From Methylomagnum ishizawai (GTDB taxonomy: Bacteria; Pseudomonadota; Gammaproteobacteria; Methylococcales; Methylococcaceae), in assembly GCF_019670005.1 (NCBI RefSeq), contig NZ_AP019783.1:4242150-4306149 (forward strand): a stretch of DNA of 64,000 bases, written 5' to 3'. The position numbers were made by a program, and so were the translations under genes. Position 1 is the first letter of the stretch; the number at the start of each line of letters is the position of its first letter. Below the pieces are notes generated by a model. It saw only the letters and a program-made list of their open reading frames with translations, was not told the DNA's origin and ran no database searches. This document shows, in pieces, positions 53,775-63,440 of the stretch.

Positions 53775-54959
53775 ATGAGCGACCTGCACTTGGATTCCCT
53801 GGAAATCAAGAACTTCCGTTGTTTCGAGCATCTGGTGATCGAGAAGCTGGGGCGGGTGAATTTGATTGTGGGGAGGAATAGTGTGGGGAAGACGTGCTTG
53901 CTGGAAGCGCTATTAGTTTTGATTACAAAAGCTAATTTTTCAGTAATTCAAAAACTATTAACTGACCGAGGAGAATTAAATTTACATTTCGCCAGAGACA
54001 ACCCAATATTTTTTAGCGATACCATTCCATATGGGAGTGAATTCGCCAATCCAATCATAGCTCAACAACTGGCAAAAGCCCTGCGTCATATTTTCTTTAA
54101 CCGCAAACTGCTTACCAATAAATCCGAGTCATACATTCAATCAAAAAGCTCAGGCATAAATTTTAAACTAGAAGCCAATAGCATAAAAGCTCAAGCACAA
54201 GGAAAACCCTTGGATTCAATTGATGTTGAATCGCCATCATTGCTTGAAGATATTATCCAGTACGACATAACTTTCAGTTGGTACCGCACCGAACCTGGTT
54301 CTAACGTTCATACCCACGAACCTTATATCGGTTTATTTCCAAAGAACCAGCTGGGGACCGTCGTATCGAACAAACTCCGAGAAGCTCACACTCTATTAAT
54401 TCCGTATGGAGGGCTTTCTATGCAAGAAATGGAAAGCCTGTGGAATCGGATTTCTCTGACTGATGCAGAAAATCAAGTTATCAATGCTGTCAAAAAAGTA
54501 AGTATCGCTATTGAACGCATGAGTTTCATAGGAGATAGCGACTTTGATGGCACAGAGCGCTATCCAATGGCAAAAATACAAGAAGAAGCGGAGCCAGTCC
54601 CACTTGGTCAATTAGGCGAAGGCGTTAACCGCGCATTAGGAATTGCATTAGCCCTAACCAATACAAGCAATGGCTTTTTACTTATTGATGAATTCGAGAT
54701 AGGTTTACATCACTCGGTACAAACCGATCTCTGGCGAATGATTTTCGAGACAGCAAAACGGCTAAACATCCAAGTCTTCGCCACCACCCATAGCTGGGAC
54801 TGCGTGGAAGCCTTCCAAAAAGCCGCCGCCGAAGACCAAAACGAAGAAGCGATGTTGATTCGCCTACAGCGGAAAAGGGATGGCTCGGGCATCGAAGCCG
54901 AAAGCTATAACGAGCGATTATTAGGGATGGCGACACGCCAAGGGGTCGAGGTACGCTGA
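53775..54959 (+). CDS. OLD/RecF-like AAA ATPase of a two-gene defence module
   Basis: A 394-residue SMC/ABC-type ATPase: Walker A GRNSVGKTCLLEA (residues 33-45), a long middle section, signature-like LGQLGEGVNRALGIA, Walker B FLLIDEFEIGLHHS and the H-loop ATTHSWD. Such ATPases pair with TOPRIM nucleases in OLD, Gabija and PARIS systems. It is 10 nt after dapC and overlaps the TOPRIM gene by one base (TGATG). The first 45 codons and last 65 are GC-rich like the host, while about 53920-54770 is AT-rich, a mosaic that suggests recombination. Confidence 0.85.
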   Translation: MSDLHLDSLEIKNFRCFEHLVIEKLGRVNLIVGRNSVGKTCLLEALLVLITKANFSVIQKLLTDRGELNLHFARDNPIFFSDTIPYGSEFANPIIAQQLAKALRHIFFNRKLLTNKSESYIQSKSSGINFKLEANSIKAQAQGKPLDSIDVESPSLLEDIIQYDITFSWYRTEPGSNVHTHEPYIGLFPKNQLGTVVSNKLREAHTLLIPYGGLSMQEMESLWNRISLTDAENQVINAVKKVSIAIERMSFIGDSDFDGTERYPMAKIQEEAEPVPLGQLGEGVNRALGIALALTNTSNGFLLIDEFEIGLHHSVQTDLWRMIFETAKRLNIQVFATTHSWDCVEAFQKAAAEDQNEEAMLIRLQRKRDGSGIEAESYNERLLGMATRQGVEVR

Positions 54960-55612
54960 TGGCGCGGAAAACCAAACCCAGCTTGCCACAAATCTTATTG
55001 GTGGAAGGCAAAAACGACCTTCACGTAATGCTAAGCCTGTGTGCACACCACAACCTGCCCGAAACCTTTGAAATACTCGACAAGGAAGGCGTCGAAAACG
55101 TCCTGGAAACCCTGGAAGCCGAAATCGCCGGACAATCCAGACAAAGAATCGGCATCATTGTCGATGCGGATACCGATCTAAAAGCACGTTGGGCCGCAAT
55201 CTCTTCGATCCTATCGAAATGGGGTTATCTTCCTCCCGAAATTCCTGATCAAAATGGCACGATTTTACTTCACGACCGCAAACCGACCATCGGTGTTTGG
55301 CTCATGCCCGATAACCGGCTACCGGGAGAACTCGAAGACTTCATCGCCTTCCTTGTGCCAGAGAGCGATTCCCTATGGAATCATGCCGCCCATGCTTTAG
55401 CGCTATTGCCCAATTCCCCCGGAAGATTTCCCGACCAAGACCGCAGCAAAGCCCACATCCACACTTGGCTAGCTTGGCAATACGAGCCAGGAAAACCCTT
55501 GGGCCAAGCGATTACCGCCCGTTATCTCGACGCCAATGCGCCCGACGCTCAGCGCCTCATCGCATGGCTGAAAAACCTTTTTATTCAATCACCACAAGCA
55601 TTATCCACCTGA
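54959..55612 (+). CDS. TOPRIM-domain protein (DUF3226-like), partner of the AAA ATPase
   Basis: A 217-residue protein. The TOPRIM acidic motifs are [11 protein letters not shown] (Glu) and [11 protein letters not shown] (DxD); [17 protein letters not shown] resembles the DUF3226 family. Its ATG is inside the ATPase's stop (TGATG), so the two are co-translated. In related systems the TOPRIM protein is the effector nuclease or toxin held by the ATPase until phage infection; this is inference here. It ends 14 nt before dapD. Confidence 0.75.
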   Translation: MARKTKPSLPQILLVEGKNDLHVMLSLCAHHNLPETFEILDKEGVENVLETLEAEIAGQSRQRIGIIVDADTDLKARWAAISSILSKWGYLPPEIPDQNGTILLHDRKPTIGVWLMPDNRLPGELEDFIAFLVPESDSLWNHAAHALALLPNSPGRFPDQDRSKAHIHTWLAWQYEPGKPLGQAITARYLDANAPDAQRLIAWLKNLFIQSPQALST

Positions 55613-55626
55613 GTAAGCACAGAGCC

Positions 55627-56445
<819 letters not shown>

Positions 56446-56507
56446 TACCGGCGGCGGGCCGGCCCGCCGCTTCCACAATAATCCATTCACCAAGAAGGGG
56501 TAACACC

Positions 56508-56909
56508 ATGAAGAAAAGCTTGTTCCTGGCCGTGGCCATGCTGGTCTCCGGCGGCGCGTTCGCTTCCACCGAGCACTACGTGCTGCGCGATGGCAACCAC
56601 GTCCATCACCTGAAAGTCACCAAGATCGGCGAGGACGTTTCCGTCACCACCGACATCGACTTCGAGCCGAACAGCGGCGAACAGGGCAGCAAAGCCTGCT
56701 CCGCCTCGATCTCCGACGACGCCAAGCAAGTCGGTGCCAACGAACTGGTGGTGAAGAAGCAGATTCCCAGCGAGGCCCATTACTGCACGCTGAGCATCCA
56801 CCTGAGCGCGGACGGTGCCAAGATCGACCAATCCGAGGAATGCGGCTATTTCGCGGCGGGCATCTGCCACTTCGATAGCGATGGGAAGGAACTGGTGCGG
56901 GTCAAGTAA
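56508..56909 (+). CDS. Small exported protein of unknown function
   Basis: A 133-residue protein with a classic signal peptide (MKKSLFLAVAMLVSGGAFAS), then a beta-rich mature domain holding about five cysteines (KACSAS, YCTLS, ECGYFAAGICHFD) that probably form disulfides. AAGAAGGGG precedes the ATG. It ends at a T-rich terminator. No family recognised. Confidence 0.65.
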   Translation: MKKSLFLAVAMLVSGGAFASTEHYVLRDGNHVHHLKVTKIGEDVSVTTDIDFEPNSGEQGSKACSASISDDAKQVGANELVVKKQIPSEAHYCTLSIHLSADGAKIDQSEECGYFAAGICHFDSDGKELVRVK

Positions 56910-56930
56910 GACCGGCGCGGTACGCCCCAA

Positions 56931-56956
56931 AGCCCCGCCTCGCGCGGGGCTTTTTT
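56931..56956 (+). terminator. Intrinsic terminator after the exported-protein gene
   Basis: AGCCCCGC (56931-56938) and GCGGGGCT (56944-56951) form the stem, followed by a run of T. Confidence 0.85.
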
Positions 56957-57683
56957 ATGCCTTGGAGAACGCGACGCCCGCGCCCACGGCCAGCCCCAAG
57001 ACTCGGTCGGCCCGGCCCCGGTTGACCGCGATTTCGACCAGGTCCATGGAATTGCGGTACCACAGCGCCGCGCCTTGCGGCACTTCGCAGAAGGTGCCCG
57101 CCTGGGGGATGCGTTTCCCATCCACCCACAAATCCAGCCCGTCCAGGTCGGCGCGGTGGCGGAGGCCGGTGATGGCGTTGCCGTAGTGGTCGAAATAGAC
57201 GATCTCGGGCAAGTCCAGCGGCCACCCGGCCCCATCCGGCCCCGGATACGGCGTATTCTCCCAAGCCCAATCGCCCCGCGCGATGCGGGCGGCGATGGGC
57301 GCGAACAGGTCACGGCCATGGAAACTCATCGACAGCCGTTCGGGCCGCCAATCGATGCGCCGCCATTCGCCGTCGCCCGCCTGGAGCGCGACCGTATTGA
57401 AAAGGCCATTGTCCGGCCCCACGAACCAGCGCCCGTCCGCCTGCAACACCACCGGCGCACGCTCGCCACCCACGCCCGGATCGACCACGCCCAGGAACAC
57501 GCTGCCCTCGGGAAAATAGCGGCTCAACGCGGCCAGCAGATAGGCACCGCGGCGCGGGTCGCCGGTGGGCGCGTCGCTCAACAGATTGATGACGGGGACG
57601 CCCGGCGCCTCCCGCCGCAACACGGCCTCCATCTGGCCCAGATACGGCCCTTCCGCCCCGAAATCGGTGAACAGCAGGATCAT
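56955..57683 (-). CDS. SAM hydroxide adenosyltransferase (DUF62 family)
   Basis: A 242-residue enzyme of the SAM-hydrolysing/fluorinase-like family that splits SAM into adenosine and methionine. The active-site sequence ILLFTDFGAEGPYLG, VVDPGVGGERAP, FVGPDNGLF and SFHGRDLFAPIA follow the family order, ending with a beta-barrel domain. The ATG at 57683 overlaps the tatC stop as ATGA, so it is co-transcribed with tat genes; no functional link to Tat export is evident. Confidence 0.88.
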   Translation of the reverse strand: MILLFTDFGAEGPYLGQMEAVLRREAPGVPVINLLSDAPTGDPRRGAYLLAALSRYFPEGSVFLGVVDPGVGGERAPVVLQADGRWFVGPDNGLFNTVALQAGDGEWRRIDWRPERLSMSFHGRDLFAPIAARIARGDWAWENTPYPGPDGAGWPLDLPEIVYFDHYGNAITGLRHRADLDGLDLWVDGKRIPQAGTFCEVPQGAALWYRNSMDLVEIAVNRGRADRVLGLAVGAGVAFSKA

Positions 57684-58462
57684 GGGGCGTCGGCTTCGGT
57701 ATGGTCCTCGATGGCCGGTACCGGCTTGGGCACGAACAAGCGCGAGAACACCAGCCCCAACTCGAACAGCATCCAAATCGGCACCGCCAGCATGGTCTGC
57801 GACACCACGTCCGGCGGCGTCAACACCATGCCGATCACGAAGGCCAGCACGATGGCGTAGGGCCGCTTATCGGCGATGCTTTCACGGGTCATGATGCCGG
57901 TCGCGACCAGCAAGATGGTGGCGATGGGCACCTCGAACGATATCCCGAAGGCGAAGAACAAGGCCAGCACAAAATCCAGATACTGGGTGATATCGGTCAT
58001 CATGGTCACGCCCGGCGGCGTGGTCATGATCATGAACTGGAAAATGACCGGGAACACCAGGAAATAGGCGAACGCCATCCCCCCATAGAACAACAGAATG
58101 CTGGCGACCAGCAAGGGCAGGGCGAAGCGCTTTTCATGCCGGTATAGCCCCGGCGCGATGAAGGCCCAGGCTTGGTAGAGGATGAACGGCATGCTCGCGA
58201 ACACCGACACCACCAAGGCCAGCTTGAACGGCGCGAAGAACGGCGAAGCCACCCCGGTGGCGATCATCTGCGACCCGGCGGGCATATGCTCGACCAACGG
58301 CCCCGCCACGAAGGCGTAAATCTCGTTGGCCTTGAACGACAGCCCGGAAAACACCAGCAACACCACCGCGATGCAGCGGATCAGCCGGTTGCGGAGTTCG
58401 ACCAGATGGGAAATGAACGGCTGTTCGAGACCGCCGCCGTCGTCGAAATCAGGCTGGGCCAT
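57680..58462 (-). CDS. tatC: Sec-independent protein translocase TatC
   Basis: A 260-residue receptor of the twin-arginine export system with six transmembrane helices. The conserved SHLVELRNRLIRC at the N-terminus and the FEVPIATILLV segment are present. The ATG at 58462 is chosen because GGAGGGC precedes it by a short gap; an in-frame ATG at 58477 is possible. It overlaps the end of tatB by 14 bases. Confidence 0.95.
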   Translation of the reverse strand: MAQPDFDDGGGLEQPFISHLVELRNRLIRCIAVVLLVFSGLSFKANEIYAFVAGPLVEHMPAGSQMIATGVASPFFAPFKLALVVSVFASMPFILYQAWAFIAPGLYRHEKRFALPLLVASILLFYGGMAFAYFLVFPVIFQFMIMTTPPGVTMMTDITQYLDFVLALFFAFGISFEVPIATILLVATGIMTRESIADKRPYAIVLAFVIGMVLTPPDVVSQTMLAVPIWMLFELGLVFSRLFVPKPVPAIEDHTEADAP

Positions 58463-58787
58463 CGCCGCGCCCTCCATGGTCGGCGTCGGTGGCCGGGGAC
58501 TTGTCGGGCAACGGCTTGGCAGCCGCCTCCTTGCCCGTGGCGGTCACGCCCTCCACATAGGCGCGGCCTTCCTGTTGCAACTTTTGCTTCTGCTCGCGCA
58601 AAGTCTGCTGCAATTCCTGCAACTGCAATTCGTGGTCGATTTCCGATTTCACCGAGGCCACCATGGAGCGGGCCTTCCTGATCCACAGCCCCGCCTCCCG
58701 CGCCACCCGTGGCAGGCGCTCCGGCCCGAACACCAACAGCGCCACCACGCCCACCAACACCAATTCCGAAAAACCGATATCGAACAT
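58449..58787 (-). CDS. tatB: Sec-independent protein translocase TatB
   Basis: A 112-residue protein with the N-terminal helix FDIGFSELVLVGVVALLVFG, the GPERLPRVAREAG hinge and a charged amphipathic helix rich in Glu/Gln/Lys. It binds TatC and Tat signal peptides. Gene order tatA-tatB-tatC is usual. Confidence 0.95.
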   Translation of the reverse strand: MFDIGFSELVLVGVVALLVFGPERLPRVAREAGLWIRKARSMVASVKSEIDHELQLQELQQTLREQKQKLQQEGRAYVEGVTATGKEAAAKPLPDKSPATDADHGGRGDGPA

Positions 58788-58800
58788 GGCCTTGATTCCG

Positions 58801-59001
58801 TCAGCCCGCGTCCTTGTCCGCGTCCTTCTTCTCGGCGGCGGCGTGCGCGGCGGGCTTGTCGTCCTCGCCCTCGCTCATGGCGTTGCGGAAGCTCTTGATC
58901 GCCGATCCCAGATCGCCGCCGAGGTTCCGCAGCTTCTTGGTGCCGAACAGCAGCAGCACGATGACCAACACGACCAACAGTTCCTGAATACCGATACCCA
59001 T
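58801..59001 (-). CDS. tatA: Sec-independent protein translocase TatA
   Basis: A 66-residue pore protein: [19 protein letters not shown] transmembrane helix, the [17 protein letters not shown] amphipathic helix, and an acidic/Ala/Lys tail. GGGAG is upstream of the ATG at 59001. Confidence 0.95.
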   Translation of the reverse strand: MGIGIQELLVVLVIVLLLFGTKKLRNLGGDLGSAIKSFRNAMSEGEDDKPAAHAAAEKKDADKDAG

Positions 59002-59431
59002 AGCTCGAATCTCCCGAATGGACATTTTCCAAAAAAACAACGCCCCGCGCGGGCGGGGACGGGCGGGGGCGGTGCCCCTCCGGCCTAAGCTTACCGGAAT
59101 CTGGTTGCGCCCACAGCCACGGACGTACAGCGCCGGCCATTCCCGATTTGGACCCAAAGCGACCGCACCTAGCGTCATTCCGGCAGGGAGCGCCGGAATC
59201 CAGGCCATGGACGCGCGGCTCCCATCGATACAACCGCCCGGATCCAGCCGCGATGGTGCCCGGAATTCGTCCTCCCTGGCCCTTGGATTTCGGCATCCCC
59301 GCCGAAGCGACGGTATTTTCCGTCCGCCCCGGACCCGCCGCGGGAAATATCAGTGTCGCTCCAGAGCGGTTGTGATGGACGGCGGATTTCTGGAAAATAT
59401 CCGATTTGCCATCGCACAGAAGAGTTACCCC
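59002..59431. other. Divergent spacer tatA/panD
   Basis: A 430-nt region without a supported gene. Contains the GTCATTCCGGC inverted element at 59174-59203 and GC-rich low-complexity sequence near 59040-59090. Promoters of tatABC and panD must lie here but no hexamer pair stands out. Confidence 0.5.
59174..59203. repeat. GTCATTCCGGC...GCCGGAATCCAG inverted element
   Basis: ATTCCGGC (59177-59184) and GCCGGAAT (59192-59199) pair around a 7-nt loop, with flanking GTC and CCAG. This sequence pattern is a common dispersed intergenic repeat in proteobacteria, seen once in this window. Confidence 0.55.
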
Positions 59432-59812
59432 ATGCAATCGACGATGCTGAAAGCCAAAATACATCGCGCCCGCGTAACCCATTCGGAACTCGAATACGAA
59501 GGTTCCTGCGCCATCGATGGCTTGTTGCTGGAAACCTCGGGCATCCGCGAATACGAGCAGATCCAGATTTACAATGTGAACAACGGGGAACGCTTCACCA
59601 CCTATGCCATCCGGGCGGAAAACGGTTCCGGCATCATTTCGGTCAATGGCGCGGCGGCGCGGTTGGCGGCCCCCGGCGATATTCTGATTATCTGCGCCTA
59701 CGCGATACTCGCGCAGCACGAATTATCGGATTATCAACCCACCCTGGTCTATGTGGACCCGGATAACCGCATCGCCCGCACCAGCAACGCCATCCCTGTA
59801 CAAGCCGCCTAG
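59432..59812 (+). CDS. panD: Aspartate 1-decarboxylase (PanD)
   Basis: A 126-residue pyruvoyl enzyme making beta-alanine for pantothenate. The self-cleavage site is Gly24-Ser25 in YEGSCAIDG, the same numbering as E. coli, which supports the ATG at 59432. [11 protein letters not shown] and [10 protein letters not shown] are the expected core. Confidence 0.97.
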   Translation: MQSTMLKAKIHRARVTHSELEYEGSCAIDGLLLETSGIREYEQIQIYNVNNGERFTTYAIRAENGSGIISVNGAAARLAAPGDILIICAYAILAQHELSDYQPTLVYVDPDNRIARTSNAIPVQAA

Positions 59813-59840
59813 GCCCCGCTTGGAAGCCCGGCGGGAAGCT

Positions 59841-60674
59841 TCATATTCCCGCCGCCAGGATGGCCGCGGCGACATCGGCGGCTTGGCGGTTCTCCCTGAC
59901 ATCGTGGACCCGGAACATCCCCACCCCCTGCGCCACGCCCCAGGCCGTGGTCGCCACCGTGGCCCCGAGCAACCGGTCCGGCTGGGTTTCCCCGCAAACC
60001 GCCCCCATGAAGCGCTTGCGGCTGGTCCCCAACAATACGGTATGGCCGGTCGCCACCAACCGCCCCAATCCCGCCAGTAGTTTCAGATTATCTTCCCGCC
60101 GCTTGCCGAAGCCGATACCGGGATCGAGGATAATATTTTCCGGGGGAATCCCCGCGGTCAGCGCCGCCTCGACCCGCGTTTCCAGAAACCCCAGCACCTC
60201 CGCCACCACATCGCCATAGCCGGGATTCTCCTGCATGGTTTTGGGCGTGCCCTGCATATGCATCAAGGCGATGGGGACATTCCTATGGGCCGCGAGCGCC
60301 AATATCCCAGGATCATCCCGGCCCGCCGAGACATCGTTAATCATATCGGCCCCGGCGTCCAAAGCCGCTTCGGCCACGGCGCTCCAAGTGGTATCGATAC
60401 TGATGGCAAGCTCCGGGGATAGTTTTTTGCGGATGGCCCGGATAATCGGCACCACCCGTTCGATTTGCACGGCCACCGGCACCGGATCAGCACCGGGCCG
60501 GGTGGATTCGCCGCCGATATCGACGATATCCGCGCCCTCGTCCGCCATCCTCGCGGCCTGGGCCAAGGCCCGCCCCACCTCCAGGAATTGCCCGCCATCG
60601 GAGAAACTGTCCGGGGTCGCGTTCAATATGCCCATAATCAATGGCCTTCCGGCCCCCGCCTGCCAACGCTTCAA
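59841..60674 (-). CDS. folP: Dihydropteroate synthase
   Basis: A 277-residue folate enzyme joining pABA to the pterin diphosphate. IMGILNATPDSFSDGG, VDIGGESTRPGA and the pterin-binding ISIDTTWSAVA and DPGIGFGKRREDN loop and the final ENRQAADVAAAI are intact. The start is TTG at 60674, supported by GGGAGG five bases upstream; no closer ATG fits. FtsH and GlmM genes, frequent neighbours, are absent. Confidence 0.96.
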   Translation of the reverse strand: MKRWQAGAGRPLIMGILNATPDSFSDGGQFLEVGRALAQAARMADEGADIVDIGGESTRPGADPVPVAVQIERVVPIIRAIRKKLSPELAISIDTTWSAVAEAALDAGADMINDVSAGRDDPGILALAAHRNVPIALMHMQGTPKTMQENPGYGDVVAEVLGFLETRVEAALTAGIPPENIILDPGIGFGKRREDNLKLLAGLGRLVATGHTVLLGTSRKRFMGAVCGETQPDRLLGATVATTAWGVAQGVGMFRVHDVRENRQAADVAAAILAAGI

Positions 60675-60844
60675 GCTCGCCTCCCAAATAAAATCATCAA
60701 AAACAGCCAGTTATATCCACACCACCCGGATCGGACGCCCCATACATCACCTTGGCCGGCTTGGACTAAGCTTTCGGACAACATGCGGTCGCAAACACCA
60801 GGAACCGGCGGGCCGATCCCGCCGCTAGCCAACACCCCGAAACC

Positions 60845-62764
60845 ATGGCGCTCCGAATCCTACACAGTTTCGCCCTGCTCTTGTGGCTGGCCTCGTCCAC
60901 CGCCGGCGCCCAGGAACCGCCCAGCGATATCCGGGTGCTGATCGACACCTCCGGCAGCATGAAACAGAACGATCCCCGCAATTTGCGCATCCCCGCGCTG
61001 AAGCTACTGATCGAACTCCTGCCCATGGGCAGCCGGGCCGGTCTCTGGCTGTTCGACGCCACACCCCAGGTGTTGGTGCCCACCGGCACCGTGGATGCGG
61101 CCTGGAAAGCCAGGGCGCTGCAATCGGCCAATAAAATCCACTCCCGCGGCCAGTTCACCCATATCGAGGCGGCCCTGGACGCCGCCGCGAAGGACTGGTT
61201 CGCCGCGGGCGGGACCGGTCCCAACCGGGGCGTCCTGCTGCTGACCGACGGCATGGTCGATGTCTCCAAGCAAGCCGAGGCCAGCGCCGCCTCGCGCTCG
61301 CGCATCGTCGCCGAATTGCTGCCCAAACTCCAGGCGGCGGGCGTCCATGTCGATACCATCGCCCTGTCCGAACAATCCGACCGCGAACTGCTGCGCCAAC
61401 TCTCGCTCGCCACCGACGGCTGGAACGAAACCGCCGACAGCGCCGACGCCCTGCAACGCAGCTTCGTGCGGATGTTCAGCCAGGTCGCGCCGCAGGACGG
61501 CCTGCCCCTGCGCGACAACCGCTTCAAGGTGGACGCCGGCATCCAGGAATTCACCGTGTTGGTCCTCCTGAAGCCGGACGCCCAGCCGACTCGGTTGGTG
61601 GCGCCGGGCGGCGCGGAATCGACCCAGGCCCACACCCCGCCGCAAACCCGTTGGGTCCACGAGCCGGGCTACGACCTCATCACCGTCGGCCATCCGGCGG
61701 CGGGCGAATGGAAGTTGGTCGCCGACGAAGACCCCGACAACCGCGTGCTGGTGGTGACCGACCTCAAGCTCGAGGTCACGCCGATCCCGAATTTCGTGGC
61801 CCCCGCGGAATGGCCCGCCATCGCCGCCGGCTTCAGCGAACACGGCCAAGCCGTGGCGCGGCAGGATTTCCTGGGCTTGCTGAAGGTCGGGGCCACGTTG
61901 GCGAACGGCGCGGAACACCAAGATTTCCCGATGCCCCAGGACGCCCAGCATCCGGAGCGCTTCACCCTGGACCTGGAAGCCGCGCCCCCGCCCGGCACCT
62001 ATACCCTGACCATCACCGCCGACGGCCAGACCTTCCAGCGCGTCGCCAAACAAAATTTCCAGATATTGGAAGACCTGGTCCGGGTCGCCGTCCACCGCGA
62101 CACCCAGGCCGAACCGCATACCCTGGGCCTGACCGTCACCCCGAATCCCCAGGCCATCCAGCCCGACAGCCTGGTGGTGAAGGCCAAGCTGGCCGGGCAA
62201 TCCGCCGAACTGGCGGCGGAGCGCGAAGGCACGGCTTGGCGCTACACCCTGCCGTTGGCCGCCCACGGCACCGTGAATTTCTCGGCCCAGGCCAAAACCC
62301 TGGACGGCAAGAGCGTGGCCGTGCCGATCAAGCCGCTGGTCCTGGGGGAAACGGCACCAGCGGAACCCGCCCATGGTCACGAACCGATCCCACATACACC
62401 GGCCAGCGCCCAGGGCCATGAACCCGCCGCGCACGAACCCGCCGAACCCCGGCACGAACCCGTCCAGCACACACCGGCCAGCGCCCAAGACCACCAACCG
62501 CCCGCCGATCCGCACGACCACGAACCCGCCGCGCACGAACCGCCCGCCGATCCGCATGAACACGATTCCGCGCCGGAACACCATGAACCCGTAGCGACGG
62601 AACCAGAACCCACCGCCGCCCATGCCGAAAACTGGCCGGTCACCGCGGCGGAAGCCCTGGGCATCAATGTCGCGCTCATCGCCGCCGGCTTCTTCGCCCA
62701 CCGCCAGTTCAAGCAACGCAAAGCGGCCGCCCTCGCCAAACTGCTGGGCAAACTCTCGCCCTGA
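60845..62764 (+). CDS. von Willebrand factor A protein with His-rich tail
   Basis: A 639-residue exported membrane protein. Signal peptide to about residue 23, then a VWA domain with the metal-binding DTSGSMKQND and LLLTDGMVD, followed by two or three Ig-like beta domains (residues 225-500). Residues 508-590 are low-complexity, rich in His, Pro, Glu and Ala with about 15 His in repeats such as HTPASAQ and HEPAAHEP. A transmembrane helix (ALGINVALIAAGFFA) lies near residue 610 with a short basic tail. It heads a run of three genes; the following two also have N-terminal membrane helices, suggesting a shared surface complex. Function unknown. Confidence 0.75.
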   Translation: MALRILHSFALLLWLASSTAGAQEPPSDIRVLIDTSGSMKQNDPRNLRIPALKLLIELLPMGSRAGLWLFDATPQVLVPTGTVDAAWKARALQSANKIHSRGQFTHIEAALDAAAKDWFAAGGTGPNRGVLLLTDGMVDVSKQAEASAASRSRIVAELLPKLQAAGVHVDTIALSEQSDRELLRQLSLATDGWNETADSADALQRSFVRMFSQVAPQDGLPLRDNRFKVDAGIQEFTVLVLLKPDAQPTRLVAPGGAESTQAHTPPQTRWVHEPGYDLITVGHPAAGEWKLVADEDPDNRVLVVTDLKLEVTPIPNFVAPAEWPAIAAGFSEHGQAVARQDFLGLLKVGATLANGAEHQDFPMPQDAQHPERFTLDLEAAPPPGTYTLTITADGQTFQRVAKQNFQILEDLVRVAVHRDTQAEPHTLGLTVTPNPQAIQPDSLVVKAKLAGQSAELAAEREGTAWRYTLPLAAHGTVNFSAQAKTLDGKSVAVPIKPLVLGETAPAEPAHGHEPIPHTPASAQGHEPAAHEPAEPRHEPVQHTPASAQDHQPPADPHDHEPAAHEPPADPHEHDSAPEHHEPVATEPEPTAAHAENWPVTAAEALGINVALIAAGFFAHRQFKQRKAAALAKLLGKLSP

Positions 62765-62792
62765 GGCCGCGCCCATGGAGGAAACCGCCGTC

Positions 62793-63440
62793 ATGATCGA
62801 AATCCCCCAACTGGCCGCCGTCCTGGCCACCGAGGCCATCGTCGCCCTCCTGTGCGCCCTGGTCTTGCTATGGTACCTGGGCGCGAGGAAAACCCGCGCC
62901 GAACGGGGCGAAGCCGCCGCCCTGGTGGAGCGCATCAACAGCGAAGACGAAGCCCACGAACAACGGCTCGCCCAGGCCCTTTCGGACGGCGGCGGCCTCG
63001 CCCCTTCCCTGCGCGACAGCGTCCTCACCGAAGTCCTGAACAAGGAAAAAGCCCTGTACCGGCAGGCCATACAAGCCTTCCTCAGCCGCGACCCCGCCAA
63101 GCTGGCCGAGATCGACCGCCACGTCCGGGGCATTTCCGAACCTTACTGCCGCTTGATCGCGGAGTTGCTGCGCCAAACCCCGCACCCGGAATCCAACGCC
63201 GGACTCGAAGCCGAACTGGAACAAGTCCAGGCCGAAAACGCCGAGTTGCAACACCGGCTCGGGACGACCCTACAAGCCTTGGAGGATGTCTCGCAGGAAT
63301 ACGCCCGCATGTTCGGCAACCCCCATACGGCACAGGAGCTTAGCGCCAGCCTGGACCGGGTGCTGGCCGCGTTCGGGCGGATCACCGAGCCGGGCGGAGC
63401 CACGACCGGCACGGACGGCCCACCCGAGCCTCCCGCATGA
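62793..63440 (+). CDS. Membrane-anchored coiled-coil protein
   Basis: A 215-residue protein: one N-terminal helix (AVLATEAIVALLCALVLLWY), then charged helical segments with a likely coiled coil (EAELEQVQAENAELQHRL). The ATG at 62793 is preferred because GGAGGAA is nine bases upstream; ATG 62775 adds six residues. It follows the VWA gene by 28 nt. No family recognised. Confidence 0.6.
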   Translation: MIEIPQLAAVLATEAIVALLCALVLLWYLGARKTRAERGEAAALVERINSEDEAHEQRLAQALSDGGGLAPSLRDSVLTEVLNKEKALYRQAIQAFLSRDPAKLAEIDRHVRGISEPYCRLIAELLRQTPHPESNAGLEAELEQVQAENAELQHRLGTTLQALEDVSQEYARMFGNPHTAQELSASLDRVLAAFGRITEPGGATTGTDGPPEPPA

